Shown here: positions 48,859 through 59,009 of the stretch, piece after piece
How positions within the stretch are numbered: the first letter of the stretch is position 1
Layout of the letters: every line of letters begins with the position of its first letter
Source of the DNA: Pseudaminobacter salicylatoxidans
GTDB taxonomy: Bacteria; Pseudomonadota; Alphaproteobacteria; Rhizobiales; Rhizobiaceae
Length of the DNA stretch: 64,000 bases
Reading direction: 5' to 3'
NCBI RefSeq assembly: GCF_003148475.1
Contig: NZ_QGGG01000018.1
Coordinates: forward strand, 21,800 to 85,799
Position numbers and translations under genes: made by a program
The notes under the pieces: generated by a model
What the model saw: only the letters and a program-made list of their open reading frames with translations
The model's database searches: none
Told to the model about the DNA's origin: nothing

Positions 48859-51800
48859 TCAGGCCGCGCTGGCGAGCAGGCTGGCGTTGCCGCCGGCTGC
48901 CGTGGTGTCCACGCAGACGGCGCGCTCATGCGCATAGGCTGCCGGATAGATCACCTCGCTCACCAGCGGCACGATGGGTCCCTTGCGGGCGGCGAGCGCC
49001 CTGCGAATTTCCCTGGCGCGCCCGGCATCGCCCGCGAACACGACGACATCGAGGTCGAGAGAGGCCAGCGCTTCGGCCGGCGCCTCGCCATCGATTGTCA
49101 CGAGCGGAAGCCCCTTTCCGGCCAGCGCGTGCAGCGCAGCGGACGCGCCCGGCGCAACCGCCAGCACGGCGTTTCCGGCCGCCAGAGCCTGCACGGCCTG
49201 CGCCAGCAGCGTTTCGGCATCCGGCCCCAGGCAGAGCACGCGCCCACGCGGGGTCAGCGCCAATGTGTTGGCTTCGCCTGTCGGCCCGGGCAGGTCCACC
49301 TGGCCGTAGTCGAGCGTTGCCGCGGCCGCGATTGCCACTGCACCCTTGCCACGCAAATGCTTGCGCAAACTCGCGATGCGGTCGGCCGACTGCCTCCATT
49401 CGGAACTGACCCGCGGGAAGCGCGAAGCAAGCTCGCTGGCCGCTACCGACTTAGCCGGGGCTGCCTCGACGCTCGCAGCGGCTGGGCCACGCCGGAAACG
49501 GCGCAGATAGTGCGGGCCGCCCGCCTTGGGTCCGGTTCCGGAAAGCCCCTCGCCGCCAAAGGGTTGCGACCCGACGACCGCACCGATCTGGTTGCGATTG
49601 ACGTAGATGTTGCCGGCATGGATGCCATCGACAAAATGCTGCACGCGTCCCTCGATACGGGTATGCAGGCCGAAGGTCAGGCCGTAGCCCCTAGCGTTGA
49701 TGTCGGAAATAACCTTGTCGATCTCGTCGGCTTCGAAAGTCGCCACGTGCAGCACCGGGCCGAACACCTCGCACTCCATCTCGCCGATGCCCGAAACGCG
49801 GAAGATATGCGGCGCCACGAAGCGGCCGTCTTCAGGCGCGTCGAGCCTGGCGAGGAGACGACCCTGCTCTTCCATCTTCGCAGTGTATGCGCGGATTCCG
49901 TTCTGCGCCTCCTCATCGATCACCGGGCCGACATCGGTGGAAATCCGCCACGGATCGCCCACGGTCAGTGCCTCCATCGCGCCTGTCAGCATGTTCAGCA
50001 CCTTCTTCTCGACGTCCTTCTGGACATAGAGAACACGCAGGGCCGAGCAACGCTGTCCGGCACTCTGGAAGGCCGAACCAAGGATGTCGCGCACCGCCTG
50101 TTCGGGCAACGCCGTGGAATCGACGATCATGGCGTTGAGGCCGCCGGTTTCGGCTAGCAACATCGCATCCGGCGCGGCGGTCTCGGCAAGCTGCTTTTCG
50201 ATGATCTTGGCGACTTCCGTCGAGCCGGTGAAGCAGACACCGGCAATGCGCGGATCGGCCGTCAGCGGGGCGCCGACGGTCGGCCCGTCGCCGGGCAGAA
50301 GCTGGATCACATCCTGCGGAATGCCCGCCTCGCGCATCAACTCGACAGCGCGATAGGCGATCAGGGGCGTTTGCTCGGCCGGCTTGGCGATCACGCTGTT
50401 GCCGGTGACGAGTGCCGCCGCGATCTGGCCGGTGAAGATGGCGAGCGGGAAATTCCAGGGCGAGATGCAGACCATGACGCCGCGCGCCTCGGTCCCGGCC
50501 TCGGCCCTGGTCGCCTCGGAAGCGTAATAGCGCAGGAAATCGACCGCCTCGCGCACTTCCGCCACGCCATCGGCCAGAGACTTGCCGGCTTCGCGCGTGG
50601 CAAGTGCGAAGAACTCGACCGCATTGGCTTCGTAGAGATCGGCAATGCGGCGCAGGATTTCGGCGCGTTCGGCAACGGCGCGCGCAGCCCATGCCGGCTG
50701 CGCTTCAACCGCGATGCGCACCGCCTCGGAAACTTGTCCGGCGCTCGCCTCCACCACGGAGCCGACGACCTCGGCCGGCCTGGCGGGGTTGACCACCGAC
50801 CGCTTCACGCCGTCGCCAGCGGCACGGGTGACAGGCTTTGCGTGCCAGCGGTCCGCACCGGCAAATTCCTGCCGGGTCTTGTCGATTGCCGCAAGCGTCA
50901 CGGTATCGGTGATATCATAACCCTTGGCGTTGGGGCGGCCGGCACCGAAGATGGCCAGCGGCTGTGCAATGGCCGGGTTGGCGGCCGGTCCCTGAGTGGC
51001 CACAGTCTCGAACGGATCGCGGGCGATCTCCTCCGGCTTGACGCTCTCGTCCGTGAGTTGATGGACGAAGGAGGAATTGGCGCCGTTTTCGAGCAGGCGA
51101 CGAACCAGATAGGCAAGCAGGTCCGAATGCGCACCGACCGGCGCATAAATGCGGCAGCGCGTGCCCTCGGCCTTGCGCACCGTCTCATGCAGCGCCTCGC
51201 CCATGCCGTGCAAGCGCTGGAACTCGAAGGAGTTGCGGTCGGGCGCCATGGCAAGGATCGCGGAAACGGTGTGCGCATTGTGGCCGGCAAACTGCGGATA
51301 GATGCGATCGGTCATCGACAGCAGCTTCTTTGCGCAGGCGATGTAGGAAACGTCGGTGTTGGACTTGCGCGTGAACACCGGATAGCCCTCGAGGCCCAGC
51401 ACCTGCGCGCGCTTGATTTCGGTGTCCCAATAGGCGCCCTTGACCAGCCGCACCATGATCTTGCGGTCGAGTTTCTGTGCCAGCGCATAGAGCCAGTCGA
51501 TGGTGAAGGCGCAGCGCGGCCCATAGGCCTGCACCACGACGCCGAAACCGTCCCAGCCTTCGAGCTGCGGATCGGCCAGCACGCGCTCGATGACGTCGAG
51601 CGACAGGTCGAGCCGGTCGGCCTCTTCGGCATCGATGTTGAGACCCATACGGGCATTTTTCGCGGCAACGGCCAGCGACAGAAGCCGCTCGGCCATGACC
51701 GGCAGCATGGTTTCCCGCTGCGCTTCCTCGTAACGTGGATGGATGGCAGAGAGCTTCACCGAAATGCCGGGATTGTAGCGGATGTCCTGCCCCCTGGAAT

Positions 51801-52479
51801 GGATGGCAAGTGCCGCGATGGCGTCGGCATAGGCGCGCAGATAGCGCAGTGCATCTTCCTCGGTGCGGGCCGCCTCGCCCAGCATGTCATAGGAATAGAG
51901 ATAGCCCTTGGCGAGCATCGAACGGCCGCGCTTGACGGCTTCGGCGATGGTGCGGCCGAGCACGAACTGTTCGCCCATCTCGCGCATGGCCGCCGCCACC
52001 GCCTTGCGGATGACCGGTTCGCCCAGCCGGCGCACCATCGCATGTAGCGTGCCGGCAATGCCGTCCTCGCTCTCGTCCAGCACACGCCCTGTCAGCATCA
52101 GCGCCCAGGTCGAGGCGTTGACGAAGATGGAGCTGGAGCCGCCGCCATGCGCCGACCAGTCGTGCGGCGCGATCTTGTCCTGGATCAGATCGTCCATGGT
52201 CTGCGTGTCGGGCACGCGCAACAGTGCTTCGGCCAGGCACATCAGCGCCACGCCCTCCTTGGTCGAAAGACCATAGGCAGACAGGAAAACCTCCATCAGG
52301 CGCGGATCGGTCGAGCCGCGCACCGCCTTCACCAATTCGACGGCGCGGGCGGAAATCGCCTTGCGCTCGGCCTCGCTCAAACCGGCGTCCTTGACCAGTC
52401 GCGCCAGCGCCTGTTCCTCGTCGGGAAGGTAGTTGGAACGGATTTGCTTGCGGATCGTGTCGAGCAATGGAGCGGTCAT
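48859..52479 (-). CDS. putA: Bifunctional proline dehydrogenase / L-glutamate gamma-semialdehyde dehydrogenase
   Basis: A 1,206-residue two-enzyme fusion that oxidises proline to glutamate using FAD and NAD+. The proline-dehydrogenase barrel occupies about residues 100-470 ([15 protein letters not shown] and [11 protein letters not shown]). The aldehyde-dehydrogenase domain follows (catalytic Cys811 in GQRCSAL, Glu in [11 protein letters not shown]), and there is a C-terminal third domain. No ribbon-helix-helix domain precedes the barrel, so PutA is not its own repressor; the divergent Lrp-type gene fits that role. The start at 52479 is set by the conserved [11 protein letters not shown] opening. 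Confidence 0.95.
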   Translation of the reverse strand: MTAPLLDTIRKQIRSNYLPDEEQALARLVKDAGLSEAERKAISARAVELVKAVRGSTDPRLMEVFLSAYGLSTKEGVALMCLAEALLRVPDTQTMDDLIQDKIAPHDWSAHGGGSSSIFVNASTWALMLTGRVLDESEDGIAGTLHAMVRRLGEPVIRKAVAAAMREMGEQFVLGRTIAEAVKRGRSMLAKGYLYSYDMLGEAARTEEDALRYLRAYADAIAALAIHSRGQDIRYNPGISVKLSAIHPRYEEAQRETMLPVMAERLLSLAVAAKNARMGLNIDAEEADRLDLSLDVIERVLADPQLEGWDGFGVVVQAYGPRCAFTIDWLYALAQKLDRKIMVRLVKGAYWDTEIKRAQVLGLEGYPVFTRKSNTDVSYIACAKKLLSMTDRIYPQFAGHNAHTVSAILAMAPDRNSFEFQRLHGMGEALHETVRKAEGTRCRIYAPVGAHSDLLAYLVRRLLENGANSSFVHQLTDESVKPEEIARDPFETVATQGPAANPAIAQPLAIFGAGRPNAKGYDITDTVTLAAIDKTRQEFAGADRWHAKPVTRAAGDGVKRSVVNPARPAEVVGSVVEASAGQVSEAVRIAVEAQPAWAARAVAERAEILRRIADLYEANAVEFFALATREAGKSLADGVAEVREAVDFLRYYASEATRAEAGTEARGVMVCISPWNFPLAIFTGQIAAALVTGNSVIAKPAEQTPLIAYRAVELMREAGIPQDVIQLLPGDGPTVGAPLTADPRIAGVCFTGSTEVAKIIEKQLAETAAPDAMLLAETGGLNAMIVDSTALPEQAVRDILGSAFQSAGQRCSALRVLYVQKDVEKKVLNMLTGAMEALTVGDPWRISTDVGPVIDEEAQNGIRAYTAKMEEQGRLLARLDAPEDGRFVAPHIFRVSGIGEMECEVFGPVLHVATFEADEIDKVISDINARGYGLTFGLHTRIEGRVQHFVDGIHAGNIYVNRNQIGAVVGSQPFGGEGLSGTGPKAGGPHYLRRFRRGPAAASVEAAPAKSVAASELASRFPRVSSEWRQSADRIASLRKHLRGKGAVAIAAAATLDYGQVDLPGPTGEANTLALTPRGRVLCLGPDAETLLAQAVQALAAGNAVLAVAPGASAALHALAGKGLPLVTIDGEAPAEALASLDLDVVVFAGDAGRAREIRRALAARKGPIVPLVSEVIYPAAYAHERAVCVDTTAAGGNASLLASAA

Positions 52480-52564
52480 GGACATCCTGCCAGAATATAG
52501 GGTTGTGACAGCGTCGATGCCTATCATATCCCGGATCGCAAGGCGGCCCAAAGGATTGGACGAA

Positions 52565-52582
52565 ATAGGCTGAACAGCCTAT
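52565..52582. promoter_or_regulatory. Putative PutR (Lrp) operator in the putA/putR divergent region
   Basis: ATAGGCTG, two bases, CAGCCTAT: a perfect 8+8 inverted repeat between the putA and putR starts (about 86 and 43 bp away). This symmetric site is a candidate binding site for the Lrp-type regulator encoded to its right. Confidence 0.5.
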
Positions 52583-52624
52583 AGATAGCCACTCATTTCC
52601 ACTATTTAAACCGCATATTATCCA

Positions 52625-53074
52625 ATGAAAGACCAACTGGACCGCATAGACCGAAACATACTCGCCGCCCTGTCGCGCGACGGCCGGCTTTCCATGGCCG
52701 AGCTTGCAGCGAAGGTCGGCCTGTCGAAGACGCCTGTGCAGGCGCGCGTGAAACGGCTGGAGCAGGAAGGCTTCATCCGGGGTTATTCCGCGGTGGTCGA
52801 CCACGAGCGCATGGGCGAAGGTCATGTCGCGTTCGTGCAGGTAAAGCTTTCCGACACGCGCTCGGCCGCGCTCGACGCTTTCAACCGCGCTGTGCAGGAT
52901 GTGCGTGAAATCGAGCAATGCCACATGATGGCGGCGAGCTTCGACTACCTTTTGAAAGTCCGCACCAGGGACATCGCCGCCTATCGCCGGGTGCTTGGCG
53001 AGCGTATCTCCGGCCTGCCCCATGTGGCGCAAACCTCGACCTTCGTGGCGATGGAAACCGTCAAGGATCGCTAG
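52625..53074 (+). CDS. putR: Lrp/AsnC-family regulator, PutR-like
   Basis: A 149-residue regulator. An N-terminal HTH (DRIDRNILAALSRDGRLSMAELAAKVGLS, then RVKRLEQEGFIRGY) is followed by the RAM ligand-binding domain. It is divergent from putA over 145 bp; in rhizobia such genes (PutR) activate putA in response to proline. The neighbour relation supports this role. The 3' end is followed after 82 bp by an unrelated kinase gene. Confidence 0.87.
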   Translation: MKDQLDRIDRNILAALSRDGRLSMAELAAKVGLSKTPVQARVKRLEQEGFIRGYSAVVDHERMGEGHVAFVQVKLSDTRSAALDAFNRAVQDVREIEQCHMMAASFDYLLKVRTRDIAAYRRVLGERISGLPHVAQTSTFVAMETVKDR

Positions 53075-53156
53075 GCGGACGGGTTTTCGCGCCATACCCA
53101 TGGTCAGCGCACAGGCAGCGCTATACAACAATTGTAGTTGTGGTGAGGAGGTGCGC

Positions 53157-54077
53157 ATGGCGGACGGGATCGCGGCGATCGGCGAATGCATGATCGAACT
53201 TTCCGGCCAGACCGGGCACACCTGGCGCATGGGCTATGCCGGCGACACCTTCAACACCCTCTGGACCATCCGCGCGCTGAGTCCCAGCCATCATGTCGAC
53301 TATGTCACGGCATTCGGCAACGACCCCTTTTCACAGGAACAGATCGCCTTTTTCCGCGAGCACGACATAGGCGTTGCCAGCAGCCCGGTCGTTCCCGGCG
53401 CGCGGCCCGGTCTCTACGCGATCCGGCTGGAGGGCGCGGAGCGCTCCTTCACCTACTGGCGCAGCGATGCCGCAGCGCGGCAACTCGCCAGCAATCCCAT
53501 CGCCCTGGCGAAAAGCCTTGAAGAACGGACACTTATCTACTTTTCCGGAATCACTTTGGCAATTCTGGACACAGCCGGCCGGCGCACCCTGCTGCAAGCG
53601 ATTGCGGCCGCGCGCGCGCATGGCTGCCACGTCGCTTTCGATCCGAACTACCGCCCGCGGCTGTGGCCGGATACTGCGACCGCACGCGCGGCAATCGATG
53701 AAGGGCTGAAGGTCGCCGATCTGGCTTTGCCAACTTTCGCCGACGAACAGGACCTCTACGGCGACGCCTCCCCCGAAGCCACGCTTGAACGGCTTGAGCG
53801 TGCAGGCGTGGCCGAAAGCGTCGTGAAGAATGGCGAACGCGAGGTGGTGATTTCCCACTACGAGAACATCTTCGCCGTGCCGGCGACACGGGTTGAGGCG
53901 CCCATCGACACCACCGGCGCGGGCGACGCCTTCAACGGCGCCTATCTTTCAGCGCGACTGCTCGGGCAATCGCCGAAGGATGCGGCCCGCCGCGCTCATC
54001 GTGTGGCGGCAGCGGTCGTGCAGGTGCGCGGTGCGCTGGCGCCGTTTGAAATTCTCAGGCTTGCCTTCGAGTTATAG
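53157..54077 (+). CDS. PfkB-family sugar kinase (2-keto-3-deoxygluconate kinase-like)
   Basis: A 306-residue PfkB/ribokinase-fold enzyme. The N-terminus GECMIEL, the first-signature region GYAGDTFNTLW, and the ATP-anion-hole motif DTTGAGDAFNGAY are present. The opening GECMIEL and the tail resemble KDG kinase, which makes 2-keto-3-deoxy-6-phosphogluconate, but other acidic-sugar kinases are possible. GAGGAGG upstream fixes the start at 53157. The neighbouring gene on the other strand (aldose epimerase) also suggests sugar metabolism. Confidence 0.82.
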   Translation: MADGIAAIGECMIELSGQTGHTWRMGYAGDTFNTLWTIRALSPSHHVDYVTAFGNDPFSQEQIAFFREHDIGVASSPVVPGARPGLYAIRLEGAERSFTYWRSDAAARQLASNPIALAKSLEERTLIYFSGITLAILDTAGRRTLLQAIAAARAHGCHVAFDPNYRPRLWPDTATARAAIDEGLKVADLALPTFADEQDLYGDASPEATLERLERAGVAESVVKNGEREVVISHYENIFAVPATRVEAPIDTTGAGDAFNGAYLSARLLGQSPKDAARRAHRVAAAVVQVRGALAPFEILRLAFEL

Positions 54078-54090
54078 GCGACCCGGAGAA

Positions 54091-55107
54091 TCAGCCCGGC
54101 CGGAAGCGGTATTCGGTGATCTGCCGGTACATCTGCCCCGGCCAAAGCGTAGCCTGAGGGAAATAAGGCCTGTTGGGCGAATCCGGCCAGATCTGCGGCT
54201 CCAGGCATAAGCCCGCATATGGCTGGTAGCGGCGTCCACCCAGCCCCCGCGCATCGGTCGAAACATGCTGACCGATATAGAACTGGATGCCCGGCTCCGT
54301 CGTCCATACCTCCATCTCCACGCCGGAGGACGCGCCCTGTATCCAGGCCGCCTGTTTCAGCGGTCCGCGTGCGGAGGTAAGGCAGAAATTATTGTCATAG
54401 CCGAGTTGCTCCCCTTCGATTTCCATGCGCACCGGTCGCGCCTGACGAAAATCGAACGGCGTGTCATCCACCGGGCGCACCACGCCGGTGGGGATCCTTT
54501 CCGCGTCGGTTGGCAGATAGGCAGCCGCATTCAGCATCACGCGATGATCGAGAACATCTCTGGTGCCGCCGTCCTCGAGGTTGAAATAGGAATGATGCGC
54601 GAGATTGCAGAGCGTCGGCTCCTCGCAGGTCGCGGTCAGCTCTATCGACAACGTGCCCGGAATTTTCAGCCGATAGGTGCAGCGCACATCGAGCGCGCCG
54701 GGAAAACCCATCTCTCCATCCGGATCGTGAAGGCCCAGCGTAACGAAATCCGGCCCATGCACAAGCACGTCCCAGACGCGGCGCCCGAAACCATTCGAGC
54801 CACCATGCAAGCCGTGCGCGGGACCCGACGGATCGATCTGGCAGCGCCGGCCTTCGAGCGTGAAGCGGCCATCGCGGATGCGGTTGGCACAGCGCCCGAC
54901 GACGGCGCCAAAATAGGGCGAGAACAGCGGATAGTTGGCGAACCGTTCGAAACCGAGCACCAGCGGCGCATCATGGCCGGCAAGGCGCAGATCCTGCACC
55001 ACCGCGCCCCAGCTGATGATCCTGGCTGAAAGTCCGCCACCGGCGATGTCGAAGCGCCGGACGGACTGTCCGTCATCCGTCGTACCGAAGACCTTGCCAC
55101 CTGACAT
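54091..55107 (-). CDS. galM: Aldose 1-epimerase family protein
   Basis: A 338-residue beta-sandwich epimerase that interconverts alpha and beta aldoses. Family segments include GRCANRIRDGRFTLEG, GPAHGLHGGSNGFGRRVWDV (general-acid His) and LAHHSYFNLED (second His). The C-terminal glutamate region GLCLEPQIWPDSPNRPYFP is intact. It is convergent with the KDG-like kinase (13-bp gap) and preceded on the same strand by gabD. Confidence 0.88.
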   Translation of the reverse strand: MSGGKVFGTTDDGQSVRRFDIAGGGLSARIISWGAVVQDLRLAGHDAPLVLGFERFANYPLFSPYFGAVVGRCANRIRDGRFTLEGRRCQIDPSGPAHGLHGGSNGFGRRVWDVLVHGPDFVTLGLHDPDGEMGFPGALDVRCTYRLKIPGTLSIELTATCEEPTLCNLAHHSYFNLEDGGTRDVLDHRVMLNAAAYLPTDAERIPTGVVRPVDDTPFDFRQARPVRMEIEGEQLGYDNNFCLTSARGPLKQAAWIQGASSGVEMEVWTTEPGIQFYIGQHVSTDARGLGGRRYQPYAGLCLEPQIWPDSPNRPYFPQATLWPGQMYRQITEYRFRPG

Positions 55108-55130
55108 GCCCCGCTCCGGTCACTGAAATG

Positions 55131-55163
55131 AAAAACGGACGCGACCATGCGGCCGCGTCCGTC
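55131..55163 (-). terminator. Rho-independent terminator of gabD
   Basis: On the minus strand ACGGACGCG pairs with CGCGTCCGT across a ten-base loop, followed by a T-run (TTTTTCATTT). It lies about 35 bases after the gabD stop. Confidence 0.85.
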
Positions 55164-55197
55164 TTGATGTCAAGCGATAGGCTCAGAGCCCTGAAGA

Positions 55198-56655
55198 TCA
55201 GAGGCCGAGGCCGCCGATGCAGACATATTTGGTATCGAGATAGTCGTCGATGCCCTGATGGCCGCCTTCGCGGCCCAGGCCCGATTCCTTCACGCCGCCG
55301 AACGGTGCTTCCGGCGTGGTGATGAGGCCTTCATTGACGCCGACCATGCCGTATTTCAGCCCTTCCATCACCCGGAAGGCGCGGCCGAGATCGCCGGTGT
55401 AGAAGTAGGACGCAAGGCCGAACTCGGTATCGTTGGCGAGCGCAACCGCCTCTTCTTCCGTCTCGAACTTGAAGACCGGCGCGATCGGGCCGAAGATTTC
55501 TTCCTTCATGAACTTCATGTCGGTCGTGGCGCCCGAAATGACGGTCGGCTCGAAGAAGGAACCGCCCAGCGCATGGCGCTTGCCGCCGACGACGACCTTG
55601 CCGCCCTTGGCGGTGGCGTCCTCGATGAACTCCTCGACCTTCTCCACCGCCTTGCCGTCGATGAGCGGCCCCTGCTGCACGCCGGCCTCGAGGCCGGAAC
55701 CGACCTTGAGCTGGGCCGAAGCAGCCGCGAACTTCTCGACGAATGCGTCATAGACGCCCGCCTGCACGAAGAAGCGGTTGGTGCATACGCAGGTCTGGCC
55801 CGAGTTGCGGTACTTGGCCATGATGGCGCCCTCGACCGCGCGGTCGATATCGGCATCGTCGAAGACCAGGAACGGCGCATTGCCGCCAAGTTCCATCGAC
55901 ACCTTCTTGACCGTCGAAGCCGACTTCTCGATCAGCATCTTGCCGACCTCGGTCGAACCGGTGAAGGTGATCTTCTTGACCAGCGGGTTGGTGCAGATTT
56001 CGTCGCCGATCGCGCTGGCCGCGCCGGTGACGATGTTGACCACGCCCTTCGGAATGCCGACTTCCTCGCACAGCGCGCCCCAGGCAAGGCCCGAATAGGG
56101 CGTCTGGGCGGCCGGCTTGACGACGGCGGTGCAGCCGGCGGCAATCGCCGGGCCGATCTTGCGCGACAGCATCGAGGACGGGAAGTTCCAAGGCGTGATG
56201 GCGGCGATGACGCCGACCGGCTCGCGCGTCACCAGGACGCGGCGATCCGCCCACGGCGAAGGCACGACGTCGCCATAGGCGCGGCGGGCTTCCTCGGCGA
56301 ACCAGAGCACATAGGCCGCCGACGAGCCGATCTCACCCTTGGCTTCGGCCAGCGACTTGCCCTGCTCCATGGTAAGCAACTCGGCCAGCGCATCCTGATT
56401 GTCCATGATAGCGTCGTGCAACTTGCGCAGCAGCTTCGAGCGCTCGAGCGCCGAAGTCTTGCGGAAGGTCTTGAAGGCCTCGTTGGCGGCTTCGATGGCG
56501 CGGCGCGTTTCGGCAGCGCCAGCATAAGGCACCGTGCCGATCTTGAGCCCGGTGGCCGGGTTGATCACATCAATGGTCTTGCCGGAATCGGCCTGAACCC
56601 ATTCGCCATTGATGAGGTTTGCCTGGCGCATGAAATGGCTGGTTTTCTGGAGCAT
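55198..56655 (-). CDS. gabD: NAD(P)-dependent succinate-semialdehyde dehydrogenase
   Basis: A 485-residue aldehyde dehydrogenase. The catalytic cysteine is Cys289 (GQTCVCTN), the glutamate lies in MELGGNAPFLVF, and the NAD(P)-binding ITPWNFPSSML is complete. The second Cys two residues after the nucleophile and the overall pattern match GabD, which oxidises succinic semialdehyde to succinate in GABA degradation; a related glutarate-semialdehyde activity cannot be excluded. The start at 56655 is chosen for GAGGCGAGA upstream. No gabT is adjacent. Confidence 0.9.
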   Translation of the reverse strand: MLQKTSHFMRQANLINGEWVQADSGKTIDVINPATGLKIGTVPYAGAAETRRAIEAANEAFKTFRKTSALERSKLLRKLHDAIMDNQDALAELLTMEQGKSLAEAKGEIGSSAAYVLWFAEEARRAYGDVVPSPWADRRVLVTREPVGVIAAITPWNFPSSMLSRKIGPAIAAGCTAVVKPAAQTPYSGLAWGALCEEVGIPKGVVNIVTGAASAIGDEICTNPLVKKITFTGSTEVGKMLIEKSASTVKKVSMELGGNAPFLVFDDADIDRAVEGAIMAKYRNSGQTCVCTNRFFVQAGVYDAFVEKFAAASAQLKVGSGLEAGVQQGPLIDGKAVEKVEEFIEDATAKGGKVVVGGKRHALGGSFFEPTVISGATTDMKFMKEEIFGPIAPVFKFETEEEAVALANDTEFGLASYFYTGDLGRAFRVMEGLKYGMVGVNEGLITTPEAPFGGVKESGLGREGGHQGIDDYLDTKYVCIGGLGL

Positions 56656-56864
56656 TCGTCTCGCCTCTCGTACGACGCGTCGCAACGCGCCGATATCCTC
56701 TGGAATTCGTCATAACCGGCAGGCCCTTGCCCGCCGGAGTGGTGCCGGTCGATGTTTGCGCGATGTGCCATGAATATATGGCCCTCCCCGCAAGCGCGCC
56801 ACCTCTTTAACTCACGTAAAGTAACTGGATCAATCTCCTTGTGCCATGACCTTATGGTCCAGAG

Positions 56865-57815
56865 CTATCCGAATGTCGCCTGCGCGATCGTCAGCCAGAA
56901 GGCGGTGGTGACGGCGGCGCATGCGGTGGCGATCGTCATCTGGTTGGAGGCCAGTGCCTGTCCGGTGCCGAGTTGCGTGGCGATGAGATAGGAATTGACG
57001 CCGGATGGCAGCGCGGCGGCCGCGACCACAACCTTGGCCGGCACAGGCGGCAGGCCGAGCAGCAGCGCCATGACCAGCGCCACCGCGGGCATCAGTATGA
57101 GCTTCAGGCCGGAAAGCGCGAAGGCGGGTTTGACATTGCCCGAAATGCCGAACTTGCGCAGTCCGAGCCCCATGGCAAAAAGCGCCAGCGGACCCGCGAT
57201 CCCAGCGATCGCATCCGTAAGCCGCAGCGCCAGCCCGGGCACGGGAACCCCGGCAAAACGCCATGCGAGGCCGGCGAGAATCCCGACGATCAGCGGATTC
57301 TTATAGAGCCGGCGCAGGAAGTCCCGAGCCATCTGCAGCGGATGGACGCGCTCTCCCCCGCTATCACCGAACAGCTCGAACATGATGATAGAAGCTGCCA
57401 GCATCGTCGGCAGATGCACCGAGATGATCAGCGACAATATGTCGACCCCCTGCTGGCCGAACACACCGAGCATGAAGGGAATGCCGAGCAGGAGCAAGTT
57501 CGAGAACGCGGTCGAGACGCCGCCGACCACGCCCACCTGCGCGTCCCGTCCGAAACCGCGCGTGACGACGAGATGGCCCGCCGTCCAGGCAACGATCACC
57601 GCGCCAAAGTAAGTCATCCACAATGCCCAGGGCATCGCACCATGAAAATCGGCGCTGACCATTGTGCGAAAAAGGAGGATCGGCAGCGCCACGCCAACGG
57701 CGAACTGCGACAGCGCATCACCCGCCTCCGCTTTCAGATAGCCCGTCAAACCGGCCAGATAGCCAAGCGCCACGAGGCTGAAAACGAACAGGACGGTTTC
57801 GATCATCGGAGACAT
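56865..57815 (-). CDS. AEC-family (auxin efflux carrier-like) transporter
   Basis: A 316-residue inner-membrane carrier with about ten helices. The halves show the AEC pattern (ALSQFAVGVALPILLFRTM; NSYLIATQLGTGQALASNQM, the latter conserved at the C-terminus). Bacterial members export or import dicarboxylates such as malonate or malate; the substrate is unknown. The start could be 57815 or 57806; 57815 is used. Divergent from a histidine phosphatase gene. Confidence 0.85.
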   Translation of the reverse strand: MSPMIETVLFVFSLVALGYLAGLTGYLKAEAGDALSQFAVGVALPILLFRTMVSADFHGAMPWALWMTYFGAVIVAWTAGHLVVTRGFGRDAQVGVVGGVSTAFSNLLLLGIPFMLGVFGQQGVDILSLIISVHLPTMLAASIIMFELFGDSGGERVHPLQMARDFLRRLYKNPLIVGILAGLAWRFAGVPVPGLALRLTDAIAGIAGPLALFAMGLGLRKFGISGNVKPAFALSGLKLILMPAVALVMALLLGLPPVPAKVVVAAAALPSGVNSYLIATQLGTGQALASNQMTIATACAAVTTAFWLTIAQATFG

Positions 57816-57966
57816 TCCGGGGTCATAGGCGAGCCGCCGGTCCCGCGCAATCGTCCAATCCGGATGACAATGCTGCAGCCCCCAGGGGAATGGGGGCTTG
57901 GGGGCATGCTTGCCTTTCATCCGGCTTTCCCATCCCTATATGCGACAGACTGGCCGGGAAATTCAT

Positions 57967-58521
57967 ATGCGCTTGATAACGACCATCCTTGTTTTGCTTC
58001 TTTCGCTCGCGCCCGCCGCTGCGACGGAGGCTGGCTGGGCGCTTTTGCGCAATGGCGGCCATGTGGTGCTTCTGCGCCATGCCATCACGCCCGGCACTGT
58101 CGAGCCGGCCACCTTCGACATCGAGAACTGCGCTACGCAGCGCAATCTTTCCGACCGCGGCAAGCAGCAGGCCCGCAAGATGGGAGCTTTGTTCGCAGCC
58201 CGCGCCGAAACCACCGAACGCGTGCTTTCCAGCCGCTATTGCAACGCGCTCGAAACGGCCCGCATCGCCTTCGGCGACCGGCTCGTCGAACCTTTCGCCG
58301 CGCTCGACCAGCCACTCCCCGGCACGCAGATCGACGACGCGCAGAAGGAAGAGATCATGAATACGATCCGTGCTTTCGACGGATCGGGCAATCTCGTTCT
58401 GGTGACGCATCTGGAGATAATCGTCGCCCTCACCGGCCAGACGGCGCGCGAAGGCGAGGCCGTAATCGTCAGGCCCGATGGCGAAGGGCTCCATATTCTT
58501 GGCCGAATCGTGTTCAATTGA
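57967..58521 (+). CDS. Secreted histidine phosphatase superfamily protein
   Basis: A 184-residue protein with a signal peptide (residues 1-19). The catalytic LLRHAITPG motif has the nucleophilic His, a second conserved Arg lies in LSSRYCNALETA, and a His occurs in LVLVTHLEII. It is a member of the phosphoglycerate-mutase-like branch 1 of the family. The exact substrate is unknown, but a periplasmic phosphomonoesterase is likely. The start at 57967 is selected because the signal begins there. Confidence 0.82.
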   Translation: MRLITTILVLLLSLAPAAATEAGWALLRNGGHVVLLRHAITPGTVEPATFDIENCATQRNLSDRGKQQARKMGALFAARAETTERVLSSRYCNALETARIAFGDRLVEPFAALDQPLPGTQIDDAQKEEIMNTIRAFDGSGNLVLVTHLEIIVALTGQTAREGEAVIVRPDGEGLHILGRIVFN

Positions 58522-58684
58522 CATGCTGCCTGCGCGACACGAAATGAGCTGGCGAAGAGACCGGGCGGCCCGACGGCCGGGCGCTGCTGGGGAATTTGGT
58601 CTTTTCCTGCCCCGAAAAACCGATTAGAGAGCCGAACAACACTGCGCGGAACGAAATCCGCACGCACTTTTGAAGGAAAAGCCC

Positions 58685-58969
58685 GTGTCCACGACATTTG
58701 AGAAAGTTGCCAAGATCATCGCCGACACGAGCGAGATCGACCTCGACACCATCACGCCCGAGAGCCACACCATCGACGATCTGGGCATCGACAGCCTCGA
58801 TTTCCTCGACATCGTCTTTGCAATCGACAAGGAATTCGGCATCAAGGTGCCGCTCGAGAAGTGGACGCAGGACGTCAATGACGGCAAGGCCTCGACCGAC
58901 GACTACTTCCTGATGAAGAACCTTTGCGCCAAGATCGACGGTCTGGTTGCGGCAAAGGCTGCCGCCTGA
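58685..58969 (+). CDS. acpXL: Very-long-chain acyl carrier protein AcpXL
   Basis: A 94-residue specialised acyl carrier protein that holds the growing 27-hydroxyoctacosanoyl chain for lipid A. The phosphopantetheine serine is Ser37 in the motif GIDSLDFLD. It differs from ordinary AcpP by its long C-terminal helical stretch ([18 protein letters not shown]). The start is a GTG at 58685, with AAGGA about seven bases upstream; a TTG 5 codons earlier overlaps that site. It heads the operon acpXL-fabF2XL-fabF1XL-adh2XL-lpxXL. Confidence 0.95.
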   Translation: MSTTFEKVAKIIADTSEIDLDTITPESHTIDDLGIDSLDFLDIVFAIDKEFGIKVPLEKWTQDVNDGKASTDDYFLMKNLCAKIDGLVAAKAAA

Positions 58970-59009
58970 CCCTTGACGGGACAAGCGGCCTGACCGACAA
59001 AAGCCACCC

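Noticed and set aside
50371..52047. 558-codon plus-strand frame
   Set aside because: Antisense to putA; the sequence is rich in Arg, His and Gly as expected from reverse reading of an Ala/Glu/Leu-rich protein.
53125..53141. Inverted repeat ACAAC...GTTGT upstream of the sugar kinase
   Set aside because: Only a 5-bp imperfect match around ACAATTGT; too weak to call an operator.
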